NCBI RefSeq assembly: GCF_932526225.1
Contig: NC_064036.1
Coordinates: 3,349,501-3,413,500 of the forward strand
Direction: 5' to 3'
Length of the DNA stretch: 64,000 nucleotides
Source: Nematostella vectensis
Taxonomy: Eukaryota > Cnidaria > Anthozoa > Actiniaria > Edwardsiidae
Positions 41,292-53,700 of this stretch are shown one piece after another. A model generated the notes under the pieces. It saw only the letters and a program-made list of their open reading frames with translations. It was not told the origin of the DNA and did not search any database. The stretch's first letter is position 1. The number at the start of each line of letters is the position of its first letter. The position numbers and the translations under genes are program-made.

Positions 41292-42825
41292 TTATATCTT
41301 CGTTCCAAACCAGTAATTGGTCGTCGCCTCATAAGATGCAGTGCACCGAAAATTTGGGTTTGCATACTGATATAATCCAAAGTTGTCTTGACTTTCCACA
41401 CTACCATTAGTTGGAAGAAATTCGCATTTGGAATTAAGTGAGCTGTCATGATGAAGCATCATCCAATTCTCCTGGAAGAATGGCACTGTGCACCCTGTGC
41501 AGTTATGGCCCATTACATTGATGTACTCAACTTTACCGCACTTATTTAGACCCTGGAATGTCAGCAAATCGAGCTCGCTTATTCTTGCTCTTAAATAATC
41601 TGTATAATCGATTGCATTGGAGGCGAAGTCACAGGTGACTCGCCAGTATGTTGACGCATTTTGTAGCGACTCCATTCTTGGTTTAGAAAGTCTGTACGCC
41701 TCCCAGTTAGGGCTATCTTCTGAGAAGGTGGAGTCATTGAAGAAGGGGATTGAGGAGAACTCGGGTTTAACGCGGTTTGCGTAGCTAAAAGATAAAACCA
41801 GTGTCCAGGCCTTCCCGGCCTCTGATGTGAAGTCGCAGTAGACTGAGTACCAGTTGTGATGAGTATCTTGTAGGTAGTAAAGGCCGTTTTGCGTCACGCC
41901 GTACTTGAAGTGGTCGCTACATTGCTTGAACAGCATCTGAAATGGACAGGTGGACATTTTTTCTTTTTAAGATTTCCAAAACTTGCGTTCCTTATAGACT
42001 CATTAAACGAGGTGACGGTGGACATTTTAAAAGTCTGAATCAGATTTGAAGTGTGTTTTGGGGGTCTTATTTCGAAGTATCTTGCAATATAGGAATTTTT
42101 TTTCTCTGGATTGACATTTTATTTCATAATACGGAAGGAAATTTATCTAGGCTATAATCGTTAATAAATTTTGTATTTGTTTGGAAGTATTTTGTTAATC
42201 CCTTTCCAAATTTGGAAATCGCGACCTTAGTACGAATCATGTGATTTTCAAAAAAACTGTCTTTAAAAGAAAAACTGCCTTTTTTCGAAAAATAAGTTTT
42301 TAATGGAGCCCTGATTTTTAACTTAAAGTCTCATGACTTCAGCCTCAGACCCACATATCTGTCCCGTGTCATTTTTATCAGTAAAGGGAATTCTTCTGCT
42401 TTCGTAACTACAATGTAACTAGGCGTTCACTTTCTGCTTACCGCTTGGTCCAGTACTTGAGTAAACACTGTCTTCGAGGCGGGCTCCATTTGCTCGAGTT
42501 GTTCGATCAATGATCCCGACACTCCGATGCTGTTCAACTCGCAAATCATAGAAGTGGTGATATAATTGTACGACTTGCAGCGCGGGAAGAGCTTCAGACA
42601 CTCCTGGGCACACGAGACGAGGCTCGGAGATGGCACGGCCTTGATAGCGGAGCCCTTGAGCTTCTTGTCGGGGTAGGCAAGTGAGGGAATGCTGTTACGG
42701 TAAACTTGGTGCATGTCTTGCTTGGTGTTTCCCTGCACCATCAGCGAGAGAAAGAGAAAGAGAAAGAGGCTTAAGAATCGAAACAAAGTAAGAACTACCA
42801 TTCTTGCACGGAAATCGGCACACAT
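41292..42825 (-). CDS. PAN/apple plus fibrinogen-like secreted protein, A-type copy 5
   Basis: Exons 42442-42825 and 41292-41936; phase-0 intron; 342 residues. Same domain order as copy 1: signal peptide, PAN/apple module, fibrinogen-like module. The signal peptide is two residues longer (an extra LF) because of a six-base expansion in an AGAAAG tract. That expansion is shared with copy 4, another sign of sequence exchange between A and B copies. The cysteine in WRVTCDF is present. Confidence 0.77.
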
Positions 42826-45800
42826 CTAGCTGTCGTAAGATATTTAAGTGTCGTGTCTCATCTTAAATGAGACTGACTGCATTTTATTAGTTTTTAGACC
42901 GCCGCTGACAACCAATCACCTTCGCCTTTCTTGCAGAGCGTGTACAGGATATTGCAGGGAAACTACAATTAGCTTATTGCGAACAACTGTGCCAGCCCGT
43001 ACGCACCCATGAAAGAAGACAACATTTCTAGTAAACTCAGCCTTATTTTCTTAGTCATTTTAATCATTTTTAGATTAATTTTGAATTTTTTTTATTCGTG
43101 GTGTATTGTCTGTATTTTGAGCTTCCTATTTATCCCTCGATCTGTGAGCCGTACGTCTTGCGTAATTACGCAAGTAATTACTTCAATCGCTGTTTTGACT
43201 AACTGTACGGCATTAAAACCATACTGTTTGATGACAGATTTGTTAGAACTTTAGCTTTGCGATAGTTTTCTTAGCATTTGCCAAAATGTGACAGTTCGCC
43301 GCTAAAAAGCCGCCATTTCGAAACAAACTAGACCCTGCGCGCAGGGTTGACTGGGATATTTAAGAAATTCATATGCATACTGTATGAGGAATTGCAATTT
43401 GTTTTAGTCACTGTGCTGTGACATGTATAACAAAAAAATAATTTTTTTCTACTATTAAAAAACATTTAATTATTAAAGCAATGTTAACACTGATTTGGGC
43501 AATTTATGTAAGTAACACAAGCTTTCCCGGCTGGGGAGGGGACCCCATAAAAGGCTGTAAACCAAAGTTATTCATTATTATGAACAATATAATGGTCTCC
43601 ATTGTTTATTATTTCACTTGTAAACACAAAGTAAACAACAAGACCATTCATGCTATTACATTGTTTAAACAAACATATTTTGGTGCCAAATGAGAGGGCC
43701 ATATGGAATATCTGGATGTATAACAGGATATTAAATTGGTAGAAGTCTAGTTCTATCGTGTATTTAACCAAATGCTATCTTTGGGGTTAGACGACATAGG
43801 CTAGCAAAGAGAAGAAAGTCACAGTGGAGCTGGAACCGTAATAGAATACAGGAAAACTAGAAATATGTTTCATATTATGGTAAATTTGCTGTTACAACCA
43901 AAATGAGCCATAATGAGTGCTGTTTAATTGTTTTCATTGTTTATGGCAATTTTTTCATCCGCTGTGTCTACTTGCACGGCTTCCGGTAAAGGAGGAAAAA
44001 AACTAGCTGCACGGCTGTCTCTCATTTTCTCGATTTTTAGCCTTAATAACAAGTTTCTGGCTTTAAAACACTCCGTATCGTGAAATACCGTGACCTCGGC
44101 CTTGAAAATAATAACCTCGGCCTTCGGCCTCGGTCGGTTAGCCTGTTACTAAAGTAGTGTGATAATTTCGTCGCCATGTACACTGTGACCTTATCATAAC
44201 TTAAAGGTCCCCTAAAGATATTTGAATTCTAAAACCAAATCAAAATGTTCTCGCAAGCCTTCATCAGCTAGTCGCAAATGACATGACACTTTACAAAAAG
44301 TCGCATCAATTTAAAAAAAAGTCGCATTTTATATTTTGCTATTACTTTCTAAGTACTCAGAGAATTTTTCCGCCTTTTAGATGCAAAATGGGCTTTATTT
44401 AAAGATATTTGATGATGTTTTTCGTCACGCCCATCTTGACTCGGTTTGTATAATTTTTCAAAAGGAGTGTTTTGTCTCACGCTGTTGTTTGATGAAAAGG
44501 AGTGCACTACAAGTGCACAAAAGTTTTTTTCTCTGTGAAATACACTTATTAATAACGATAAAATTATCATAGTCGTTCACTATTATTTTCAGACAAACAC
44601 TTTTTTGCTGAATTCTTGACTGGATTTTCGAAAGAAACCTATCACATGCTCCAAAGGTTGCATTCGGGAATCCATGTATCGTAACTGACGTCAAAGATTT
44701 CACAGATCACGCGACCAACTTGTTATACCCCCTTACGCCCCACTCTTGACATCTACATGGCATATAACGAGTTTAGTTGTCATACGATGTTTTGGCGTAA
44801 GGGTAGTTTTACTTTATTGGCGTCATCGATGACGTCTTATTGCACCCCATTTGAAACATACATCATACCTACCGAGTTTTGTTGTCATACGATGGTGCTT
44901 TAATGAAATATATATTCTTTTTATTTTGATGACGTCAAAATATTGTTGCTTTAGTGACGTCGCAATCACGTGACTATATTGGTACACCCCCTTGACACCT
45001 TCATGACACATACTAAGATTGGTTATTGTATGATGTTTCTTTTATGAGATATGGATATTTTTGTTCTAAATGAAATCGGTATAGTTGTGCTTTTAGTGTT
45101 GTCATCGATGACATCAAAATCACGTGACCGTATCGAAGCACCCCCCTTGACACCAACATGACACCTACCAAGTTTGGTTGTTATACAATGTTTCTTTCAC
45201 GAGATATGATGTTTTTATTTTGATGACGTCAGCATATTTCGCTTCTAGTGACGTTATCGATGACGTCACCAATCACGTGACCACAGTTTTGCACCTCCCT
45301 TGACACAAACATGACACCCGCCAAGTTTGGTTGTCATACGTTGCTTTTAAGGGACGGACGGATGGACATCGCGTCACGAAAACTCAAGTCAATGGGTTAT
45401 CAATATTTGTTACCTTATTTGTTTTGTATACCACTTTTTCTAAGGTATGGGGCTCCGCTCACGCGGCGCTTCGCTTTAAATGGCCGAGTCTAGCTTGGTC
45501 TGTAAAAGCCATGCCAATGTTGAGAGGTGCATTAAAAAGGATTGTTCAGCGAAGGATACCTCGCGCTAAAATGAAGAGCTTTCCAAGGATTAGACGCGTC
45601 GCACTGCAGAAGACAACTACCTTATTGCACTTAATTTTCGCGACTTCAAAATTTTGCGATGGCGATATTTCGCGACACTTTATTTTTCGCGATTTCGCTG
45701 TTTTGGTAAGGTCACTTTATTTTCCCGATGTCACGATTTTGGGACAATAAAATCAAGCTAAAGAAGGGGAATTGAAATGTGCTTTAAAATCATCAAAACT

Positions 45801-46390
45801 GTAACAATTTGTAACAAAAACATTAGTGGGCTGAATCTAGTTCCACAAAAATCTATAAATACACTTCAGAATTGTCCAACTCAACCCCTTACGGTACTAT
45901 ATGTACATTAGACGACTAAAAAGACACGGTCGGTGTTTCCATAAACAGTTAAAGATTCAAACGGTTACCTTTTCACCCAAAGGCTTTTTGTATACTCGCG
46001 ACACTTTTGAATGGCCCAGGGTAAGCTAAACAAGTAAGGCTAGTATGATCTACTGACATCTTTCTTTCGCTAGTTTGGTCACCACAGGGTGCACCGCTGT
46101 GAAGGGTTCATTTTGGCTCCTCGTTGGCACTGGAACAGTCTTGAAAATGTCTCAAAATTGGAGGCGGTAACAGTTGATCTGCGAAAAAAACAAGTGCGAA
46201 AAAGTTGACGGGTTTGATTTTCCTACCTCTTAGGGTATGAAATTCTATTAACTGCTATCCCTTATCGGGTGTTAATTTTTTTTCCGCTTCTACTATCCCA
46301 TAAGGGGATCATCACGTGGATCATCTTAATCTGACAACTGGACGTGAATGTAGTCAGAAAAGAGATGTACTCGATGGTGGCGTCTTAAGG
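42826..46390. other. Unit 3 flank, no gene seen
   Basis: Parallels 1869-8085 of unit 1, including CRE/E-box repeats (44700-45370) and the empty Polinton site TGTTTT at 45420-45425. Confidence 0.6.
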
Positions 46391-46689
46391 ACCGCAATTT
46401 AGGAAAACTTAGGGTTACAAATTGCTTCGACCACATCTAATGCGCTATCTTTTAGGGGTAAGAATCTATGTTGACCAAATCCAGAGTGCTATTCCTTAGG
46501 GTTAAAATTGATATTGCGACGATCATCCCCGCCCATATTTATGACTAGTGTCGAATATGGGGAGGGAGCGTCGTATATGGGGGAATATTGAAGAGCCTGT
46601 CGGTGGGGAGGGGAGTTTCGAATATGGGAAGCTTACAAAGTAAGGGAGTCATGCGGTGGTAGTGTGACCGACAGCATCGGTTATAAGGG
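46391..46689. other. Junction stretch, no gene seen
   Basis: Unique sequence between the end of unit 3 and the minisatellite. No M13 C-terminal exon and no other coding signal found on either strand. Confidence 0.4.
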
Positions 46690-47215
46690 TGTGGTGGGTG
46701 ATGGAGGGATGCGGAGTCACACGCCCACCGATAGGGAGGGGAATGTTTGTTGTAAGGGTGGAGGCTTGCGGGTGCGGAGTCACACGCCCACTGATGGGGA
46801 GGGGAATGTTGATTGTAAGGGGGGAGGGGTGCGGAGTCACACGCCCACCGATAGGGAGTGGAATGTTGATTGTAAGGGTGGAGGGGTGCGGAGTCACAAG
46901 CCCACCGATAGGGAGGGGAATGTTGATTGTAAGGGTGGAGGGGTGCGGGTACGGAGTCACACGCCCACCGGTAGGTAGGGGAATGTTGATCGTAAGGGTG
47001 GAGGGGTGCGGGTGCGGAGTTACACGCCCACCGATAGGGAGGGGAATGTTGATTGTAAAGGTGGAGGGGTGCGGAGTCACACGCCCACCGGTAGGGAGGG
47101 GAATGTTGATTATAAGGGTGGGAGGGGTGCGGGTGCGGAGTCACACGCCTACCGATAGGGAGGGGAATGTTTGTTGTAAGGGTGGAGGTGGAGTTTGCGG
47201 AGTGAAATGCTTACC
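46690..47215. repeat. 57/63-bp minisatellite, about 8 copies
   Basis: GC-rich units anchored on GCGGAGTCACACGCCCACCG at 46711, 46774, 46831 and 46888; a six-base GCGGGT insertion explains the two lengths. Confidence 0.9.
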
Positions 47216-47603
47216 GGTAAGGAGGGAGGCTGTGGCTATCATGATTCATTCGGTTACGGATATTAGCCGGTGACGAACTGAAGCAAAACAACTAGAGAGA
47301 CCAGTATATCAACATTAGCAATACAATCCAACAAAAAAACCCAGCAAAAACTACATGACAAACCGTTATCTTGTGATGTTGATGAACTTTTTTGCATAAA
47401 TGAATGACCTTTTCCCGTTAATGATAAGCTAAAGGTGTAATGTCGTGGAGGAATGGAATGGTAGGAGGAATGGAGGAATGTGTGACGACCTTAGCATTGT
47501 CACGCAGTGCCGTAGCATGCCTCGAAAGACCGGGAGGGGGCATAATGGGCACAGCCACGCCCCTACTGGTCATTTCCTTATATATTTTAAAAAAATATTT
47601 AGA
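47216..47603. other. Stretch below exon 15, no gene seen
   Basis: The position where the final M13 exon would be expected. No WC or terminal CxxW-stop pattern on the minus strand; only short frames without domains. Confidence 0.4.
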
Positions 47604-47700
47604 CCTGCTGCGCACCTGTCACGTGACTCGCCTGGCCATGGACCTATCACGTGACTTACCTGGCCATGGACCTGTCACGTGACTCACCTGGCCATTCGAC
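47604..47700 (-). repeat. 28-bp triplication of the exon 15 splice-donor region
   Basis: CTGGCC followed by the donor recurs at 47631, 47659 and 47687. The minus-strand donors read GTGAGT (used), GTAAGT and GCGAGT. The unit is not a multiple of three. Confidence 0.85.
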
Positions 47701-50700
47701 ACAAAGTACAGCTGCTCGTTAGAGAGCCCAAGGCCTGGTAACAAGCCCTCTTCGCCGTGTCTCTTCACCCAGTTTTGATAACCCTGTGTTTATTTGGAAC
47801 AGAATGTCAGAGTGTCGAAAGGAGTGGACTGATTCGAACTCGGATAACTCAAATTACCCATCAACTCGAACTCGGATAACGCGAATTACCCATCAACTCC
47901 AACTCTGATACGCGAATTACCCATCAACTCAAACTCGGAAAACTCGAATTGTTCATCAACTCCAATTCGGATAACTCGAATTACCCATCAACTCCAACTC
48001 GGATAACTCGAATTGACCATCATCTCCAACGCGGATAACGCGAATTACCTATCAACTCGAACTCGGATAACTAGAATTACACATCAACTCGAACTCGAAT
48101 TACTCGAATTACCCGTCAACTCAAACTCGGAAAACTCGAATTACCCATCAACACCAATTCGGATAACTCGAATTACCCATCAACACCAATTCGGATAACT
48201 CGAATTGACCATCAACTTCAACTCGGATAACTCGAATTGACCATCAACTCCAACTCGGATAACTCGAATTGACCATCAACTCCAACTCGGATAACTCGAA
48301 TTACCCATCAACACCAATTCGGATAACTCGAATTACCCATCAACTCCAACTCGGATAACTCAAATTGACCATCAACTCCAACTCGGATAACCCGAATTGA
48401 CCATCAACTCCAACTCGGATAACTCGAATTGACCATCAACTCCAACTCGGATAACTCGAATTACCCATCAACTTGAACTCGGATAACTCGAATTACCCAT
48501 CAACTCCAAACCGAAAAACTCGAATTACCCATCAACTTGAACTCGGATAACTCGAATTAACCATCAACTCCAACTCCAACTCGGATAACTCGAATTGACC
48601 ATCAACTCAAACTCGGAAAACTCGAATTACCCATCAACTCCAATTCGGATAACTCGAATTACCCATCAACTCCAACTCGGATAACTCAAATTGACCATCA
48701 ACTCCAACTCGGATAACTCGAATTGACCATCAACTACAACTCGGATAACTCGAATTGACCATCAACTCCAACTCGGATAACTCGAATTAGCCATCAACTT
48801 GAACTCGGATAACTCGAATTAACCATCAACTTGAACTCGGATAACTCAATTTGACCATCAACTCTAACTTGGATAACTCGAATTACCCATCAACTCTAAT
48901 TCGGATAACTCTAATTACCCATCAACTTGAACTCATACTCAAAATGCGGATAACCGTCCACCCCGCTAACTCGAATTGTCGTTTCCCTTGACCATATGAA
49001 ACACTTGAACATTCTTCTCTGATCTTCTAAAAAAAGATATACTGACCGATTATGATCCCTTTTTAAATTGTTCATTATTCTCATATTGCATATTTTGTAA
49101 GGAATATTTGCATAACAGCATGCTTATTGCATTTTTATGACATTTTTCTTATAATTCTAACTGTGTAGATTATAAAAATCAAGCAGAATTATGTTTTGCT
49201 TCAGAGTTCAAGTGGTTTCAAGTAGTATCTTCTGTGAGTTCTATTTTCCACGCCCCACCTACCTTGTATGCGAGAATAAGCGCAGCATTGTCAGCGATGT
49301 TTTCTGAAAGTGTGAAGTTACCATCTATCTGCAAAACAAATAATGGCAACATTAATTAGAGAGAAACCTTTTCAGGCGAAGACGATACAAATGTCATAAA
49401 AATGCAATAAGCATGCTATTACGCACTAGTAGATGGATAATCGACTATAAAAGTAACGAAACAAGATTTTACAGGGCATATCTACAGGGAAAATTTTGTT
49501 CCTGTTCTGTGGTTTCTTTCTCCCTCTACTCAATTATTCCACTCCATAACAGGAATAGTGAGGATGCTAGTGGCTTGGAGATTAGAGGCGGGGCAAATGC
49601 TTTACTTGATAAAATGGCGCAACTTAATGTAATTGTCGCCCATATCTTTCTATTAGTCCTCACCCCACCCCTTCTCCTACGCTAATACCCCTTTTTACCC
49701 CGTATCCCTGGTAATTCTAAGATTCACTCACGCTGAGAGAAGTATTATCGGGAAAAAGGACGGAGATAGCGCTATACTGATCCACCATACACTGCGATCT
49801 GGCATTGAATTGCTGGACTGTGGAATCACTAAACCATTTCCGGCCCATCACGCCATGCTTGTCAAACTTGCGACCTATTTTAAGATAAGCACCAAAGACA
49901 TACTCTTAGCACAAGTATACACGCTGTTAGAGGAGCATAAAGGGGCATTGTCCCCCAAAGTTTCTTATGGGAAACCCAGGATTTGTCAAAGGAAGGAGCG
50001 ACCAATATAGAAAAGTAATGGCATAAGTAGTTCTCAGCACGCATACATTTTGTTCTAAAATTTTATCCCGAATGAGAGGGGGCACTTGTGACCATCAAGA
50101 ATAGGAAATGGTGGGGGTGAAACGGTGTATAGGGAAAAGGATTGTTTAGGGGAGAAAGGAGACAAAATGAAGAGATACCTGGAGATCTCCAAGAGTAAAG
50201 GGAGGGAGGGAGGGAGGGAGGGAGGGAGGGAGGGAGGGAGGGAGGGAGGGAGGGAGGGAGGGAGGGAGGGAGGGAGGGAGGGAGGGAGGGAGGGAGGGAG
50301 GGAGGGAGGGAGGGAGGGAGGGAGGGAGGGAGGGAGGGAGGGAGGGAGGGAGGGAGGGAGGGAGGGAGGGAGGGAGGGAGGGAGGGAGGGAGGGAGGGAG
50401 GGAGGGAGGGAGGGAGGGAGGGAGGGAGGGAGGGAGGGAGGGAGGGAGGGAGGGAGGGAGGGAGGGAGGGAGGGAGGGAGGGAGGGAGGGAGGGAGGGAG
50501 GGAGGGAGGGAGGGAGGGAGGGAGGGAGGGAGGGAGGGAGGGAGGGAGGGAGGGAGGGAGGGAGGGAGGGAGGGAGGGAGGGAGGGAGGGAGGGAGGGAG
50601 GGAGGGAGGGAGGGAGGGAGGGAGGGAGGGAGGGAGGGAGGGAGGGAGGGAGGGAGGGAGGGAGGGAGGGAGGGAGGGAGGGAGGGAGGGAGGGAGGGAG

Positions 50701-53700
50701 GGAGGGAGGGAGGGAGGGAGGGAGGGAGGGGGGGAGGGAGGGAGGGGGGAAGGGAGGGGGGAAGGGAGGGAGGGAGGGAGGGAGGGAGGGAGGGAGGGAG
50801 GGAGGGAGGGAGGGAGGGAGGGGGGAAGAATAAGATGTAGCATTTGAGGGTCAGATGGGATGAGGAGGTAGGGGCGTGGCAAGTAGCACAAAAGGGTCAT
50901 AGGGAGATTTTGAGGGTCAGATGGGATGAGGAGGTAGGGGTGTTGCAAATGGCACAACAGGGACATAGGGAAATTTTGAGGGTCAGATGGGATGAGGAGG
51001 TAGGGGTGACACCTAAATGTGCATATTTCACTCATGTGTCAAAGCCATGGGTGAGTTTATGTGCATATTTCACTTACCCCATGTGTCAAAACCATGGATG
51101 AGTTCATGTGCATATTTCACTCACCCCATGTGTCAAAGCCATGGATGAGTTCATGTGCAAGGACCGAGCCGATGCCTCCAAAATTCACTGCTCTTTAACA
51201 GAAGATGAGATGAAGTAAGGTTAGACAAGTTATAATAGATATTGTACTGTCGCGTTAAAACATACATTGGGGCCTTTCTGCCGTAGAAAAATGGCGGCTG
51301 AAGCATTCCACCAAGAACGTCTGGAAAAGAAAAGTGTAATATGAATAAGTCATTCCAGCTATAAGCAAGCAAGCGCCCTCGACATGGAATCTAATCTCAA
51401 CTACCGTCATGCAGCGCGCACTTCGTTTGGTGCAAGCTTTAAAGTGCGCGCTGCATGACGGTAGTTGAGGTAGGTTTCTATTCTTAAGTGCGGCCAAGCT
51501 TATAGCTGGAATAGCCTATTTACATAAAAATGTTATCGTCATGTTCAAAAAAGAGATTGTTTTAAGGCAACGTATTCAAAGCCTTGGGCGATTGTACTTA
51601 CTGATCTCGTTGCGAGTCATTCGGTAGTAGGCATTGACATTATATGGGGCAGAAACCCATCTAAAACAGACAAGGGTTGTCAGTCACCTGACAAGTAGCG
51701 TGTGTGAACCAACCGATAGCTTTCCCAAAGATTGTCTGATTAAAGACCACAAGAAAAGTGAGGAGGGGGGCAAAAGCAATATATATTTTTTTTCTCAGTG
51801 AAACTAAATGTATATGTAAATGTAGGTGTAGGTGTGGACGATAGTAGTGATTATATATAGTTCTCGATCCTAGATTTATTTTTTCAGCCACCAAGTGGAA
51901 AAATATTTTTTAATGTGATGTCCGAAAAAAAAACTCTTTCATATCCCCCTCCCCCATCACTTTTCAAGTGATCCGTCCCCTCCCATTAGATACGTAAGAT
52001 CGAACATTAAAAGTGACCGATATCCGTGTCACGAAGTATGACAGAACGTGAAACTTAGAAGTTACATGTCGTACTTTGGTGGAGAACGATGGAAATGTAT
52101 CAAATTTGCCTTTGACGTCTAGCTCTTTAAATTCTTTTTCAGCTATCTCACATAGAAAACCAAAATAGGGCACATGGGGCATAGCGTCACAAATCACATA
52201 TGGATAAAGCAAACGCCTTATCAAACAAAAGAAACGACCTAGGCTTGGCAAGAAGGAGATTTCTTCCCCTCCAGTCTTTTTTCTTAAACGGCTATCAGTC
52301 ACTACGTACTCATCGGTGACGGCAGACAACATGAACTTCTTCACGACCACGGAGCTTCCCCAGCTGGTGACGTTGATATCCATGAGAAGGAGATGATCGG
52401 GATCACCCAGAGGCATCTGTCGTAGAGGAGGAAGGTTATTCAATAGAGATATAAGTATGGTATGGCAATGTCGACTTTACTTTACCGATATTACCAACGA
52501 CATGACATGACATTGAACTAATATCAAATCACTACAATTGCGTTACCATGATAAAACTTTCATAGCGTTACCATGACGCTTCTTTTATTGGGTCACCATG
52601 ACATTTCCCCTATTGCATTACCGTTAAATTGCTTTTCTTTTATTACCGTGGCATCACTTCCATCGCGTTACCATGATAACCATTTCATTGCGTTACCAGG
52701 AGAATTACTTCCATTGCGTTAACATGACATTTCTTTCATTGCGTTACCGTGACATCACTTTCATTGGGTTATCATTTCCATTACCATTATCACTTTCATT
52801 GCGTTACCATTAATTAATTGTATTGCGTTACGATGCCAATTCACCTACCCCTTTGATATACGTCTTTAGTAACGTCAGGTTGTTACAGACTTCAGGATAA
52901 CCAATCTTGCCCTTCATGATGTCTACCTACAATATACCACGGACCAATTTGTACATATACGAACTAATACATATACTGTACATAACAACCCGACACACGG
53001 ACAAAATCAGACAGATACTATTTCACACAAACAAAGTCGTACGTAGAGGCACTCCCTTCCTGTACATACGGACTCTTACACAGACAAGCTCACAAGCAAA
53101 CTCTGTTAGGACAGACAATGACGGGACAACTGCATCTCGGAACATGATCATGAATTCTGAACATGACAGAACGTGTAGTCTATTTTACCTTGTCACGCAC
53201 ACGTTGCTTTGCCAGTTTTACCTTGTCACGCACACGTTGCTTTGTCTGTTTTACCTTGTCACGCACATGTTGCTTTGTCTCCTCGTCCAACCAATGAAGG
53301 TCGTCCAGACGCTGACGAAACGCGTCTTTGATGTCCCCCCACATCTCGTTTAGCTAGTGGGGAGAGAAGAGAATAATAACATACCGTGATTGCTCTTATA
53401 TGCGCCTCGTCTAAGAGGAAAATATGAATATGCGCCTACCCCGAATAAGCGCTTTCCCAAATAACGCCTCGCCTGAATAAGCGCCTTCCCCGAATAAGCG
53501 CCTTCCCAAAAAAACGCCTCGCCTGAATAAGCGCCTTCCCCGAATAAGCGCTTTTCCAAATAACGCCTTGCCTGAATAAGCGCCTTCCCCGAATAAGCGC
53601 CTAGTGGGGAGAGAAGAGAATAATAACATACCGTGATTGCTCTTATATGCGCCTCGTCTAAGAGGAAAATATGAATATGCGCCTACCCCGAATAAGCGCT

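Larger units (their letters stand above)
40953..46390. repeat. Segmental duplication unit 3, truncated
   Basis: Third tandem unit. It matches unit 1 through the A-type gene (copy 5), the CRE-rich repeats and part of the following spacer. Relative to unit 1 it lacks the material equivalent to about 7500-7755, with the junction near 46064. It ends abruptly at about 46390, after the sequence gtcttaagg that in unit 1 (about 8085) continues differently. It has no B-type gene. Confidence 0.8.

Noticed and set aside
46545-47273. Proline/histidine-rich and glycine-rich ORFs
   Set aside because: Frames of the 57/63-bp minisatellite.
49413-49685. 90-codon plus-strand ORF
   Set aside because: Lies in an M13 intron, no domain and no splice context.
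50055-51035. GREG/LPPS-repeat 'proteins' of 240-326 residues
   Set aside because: Translation of an AGGG microsatellite inside an M13 intron.
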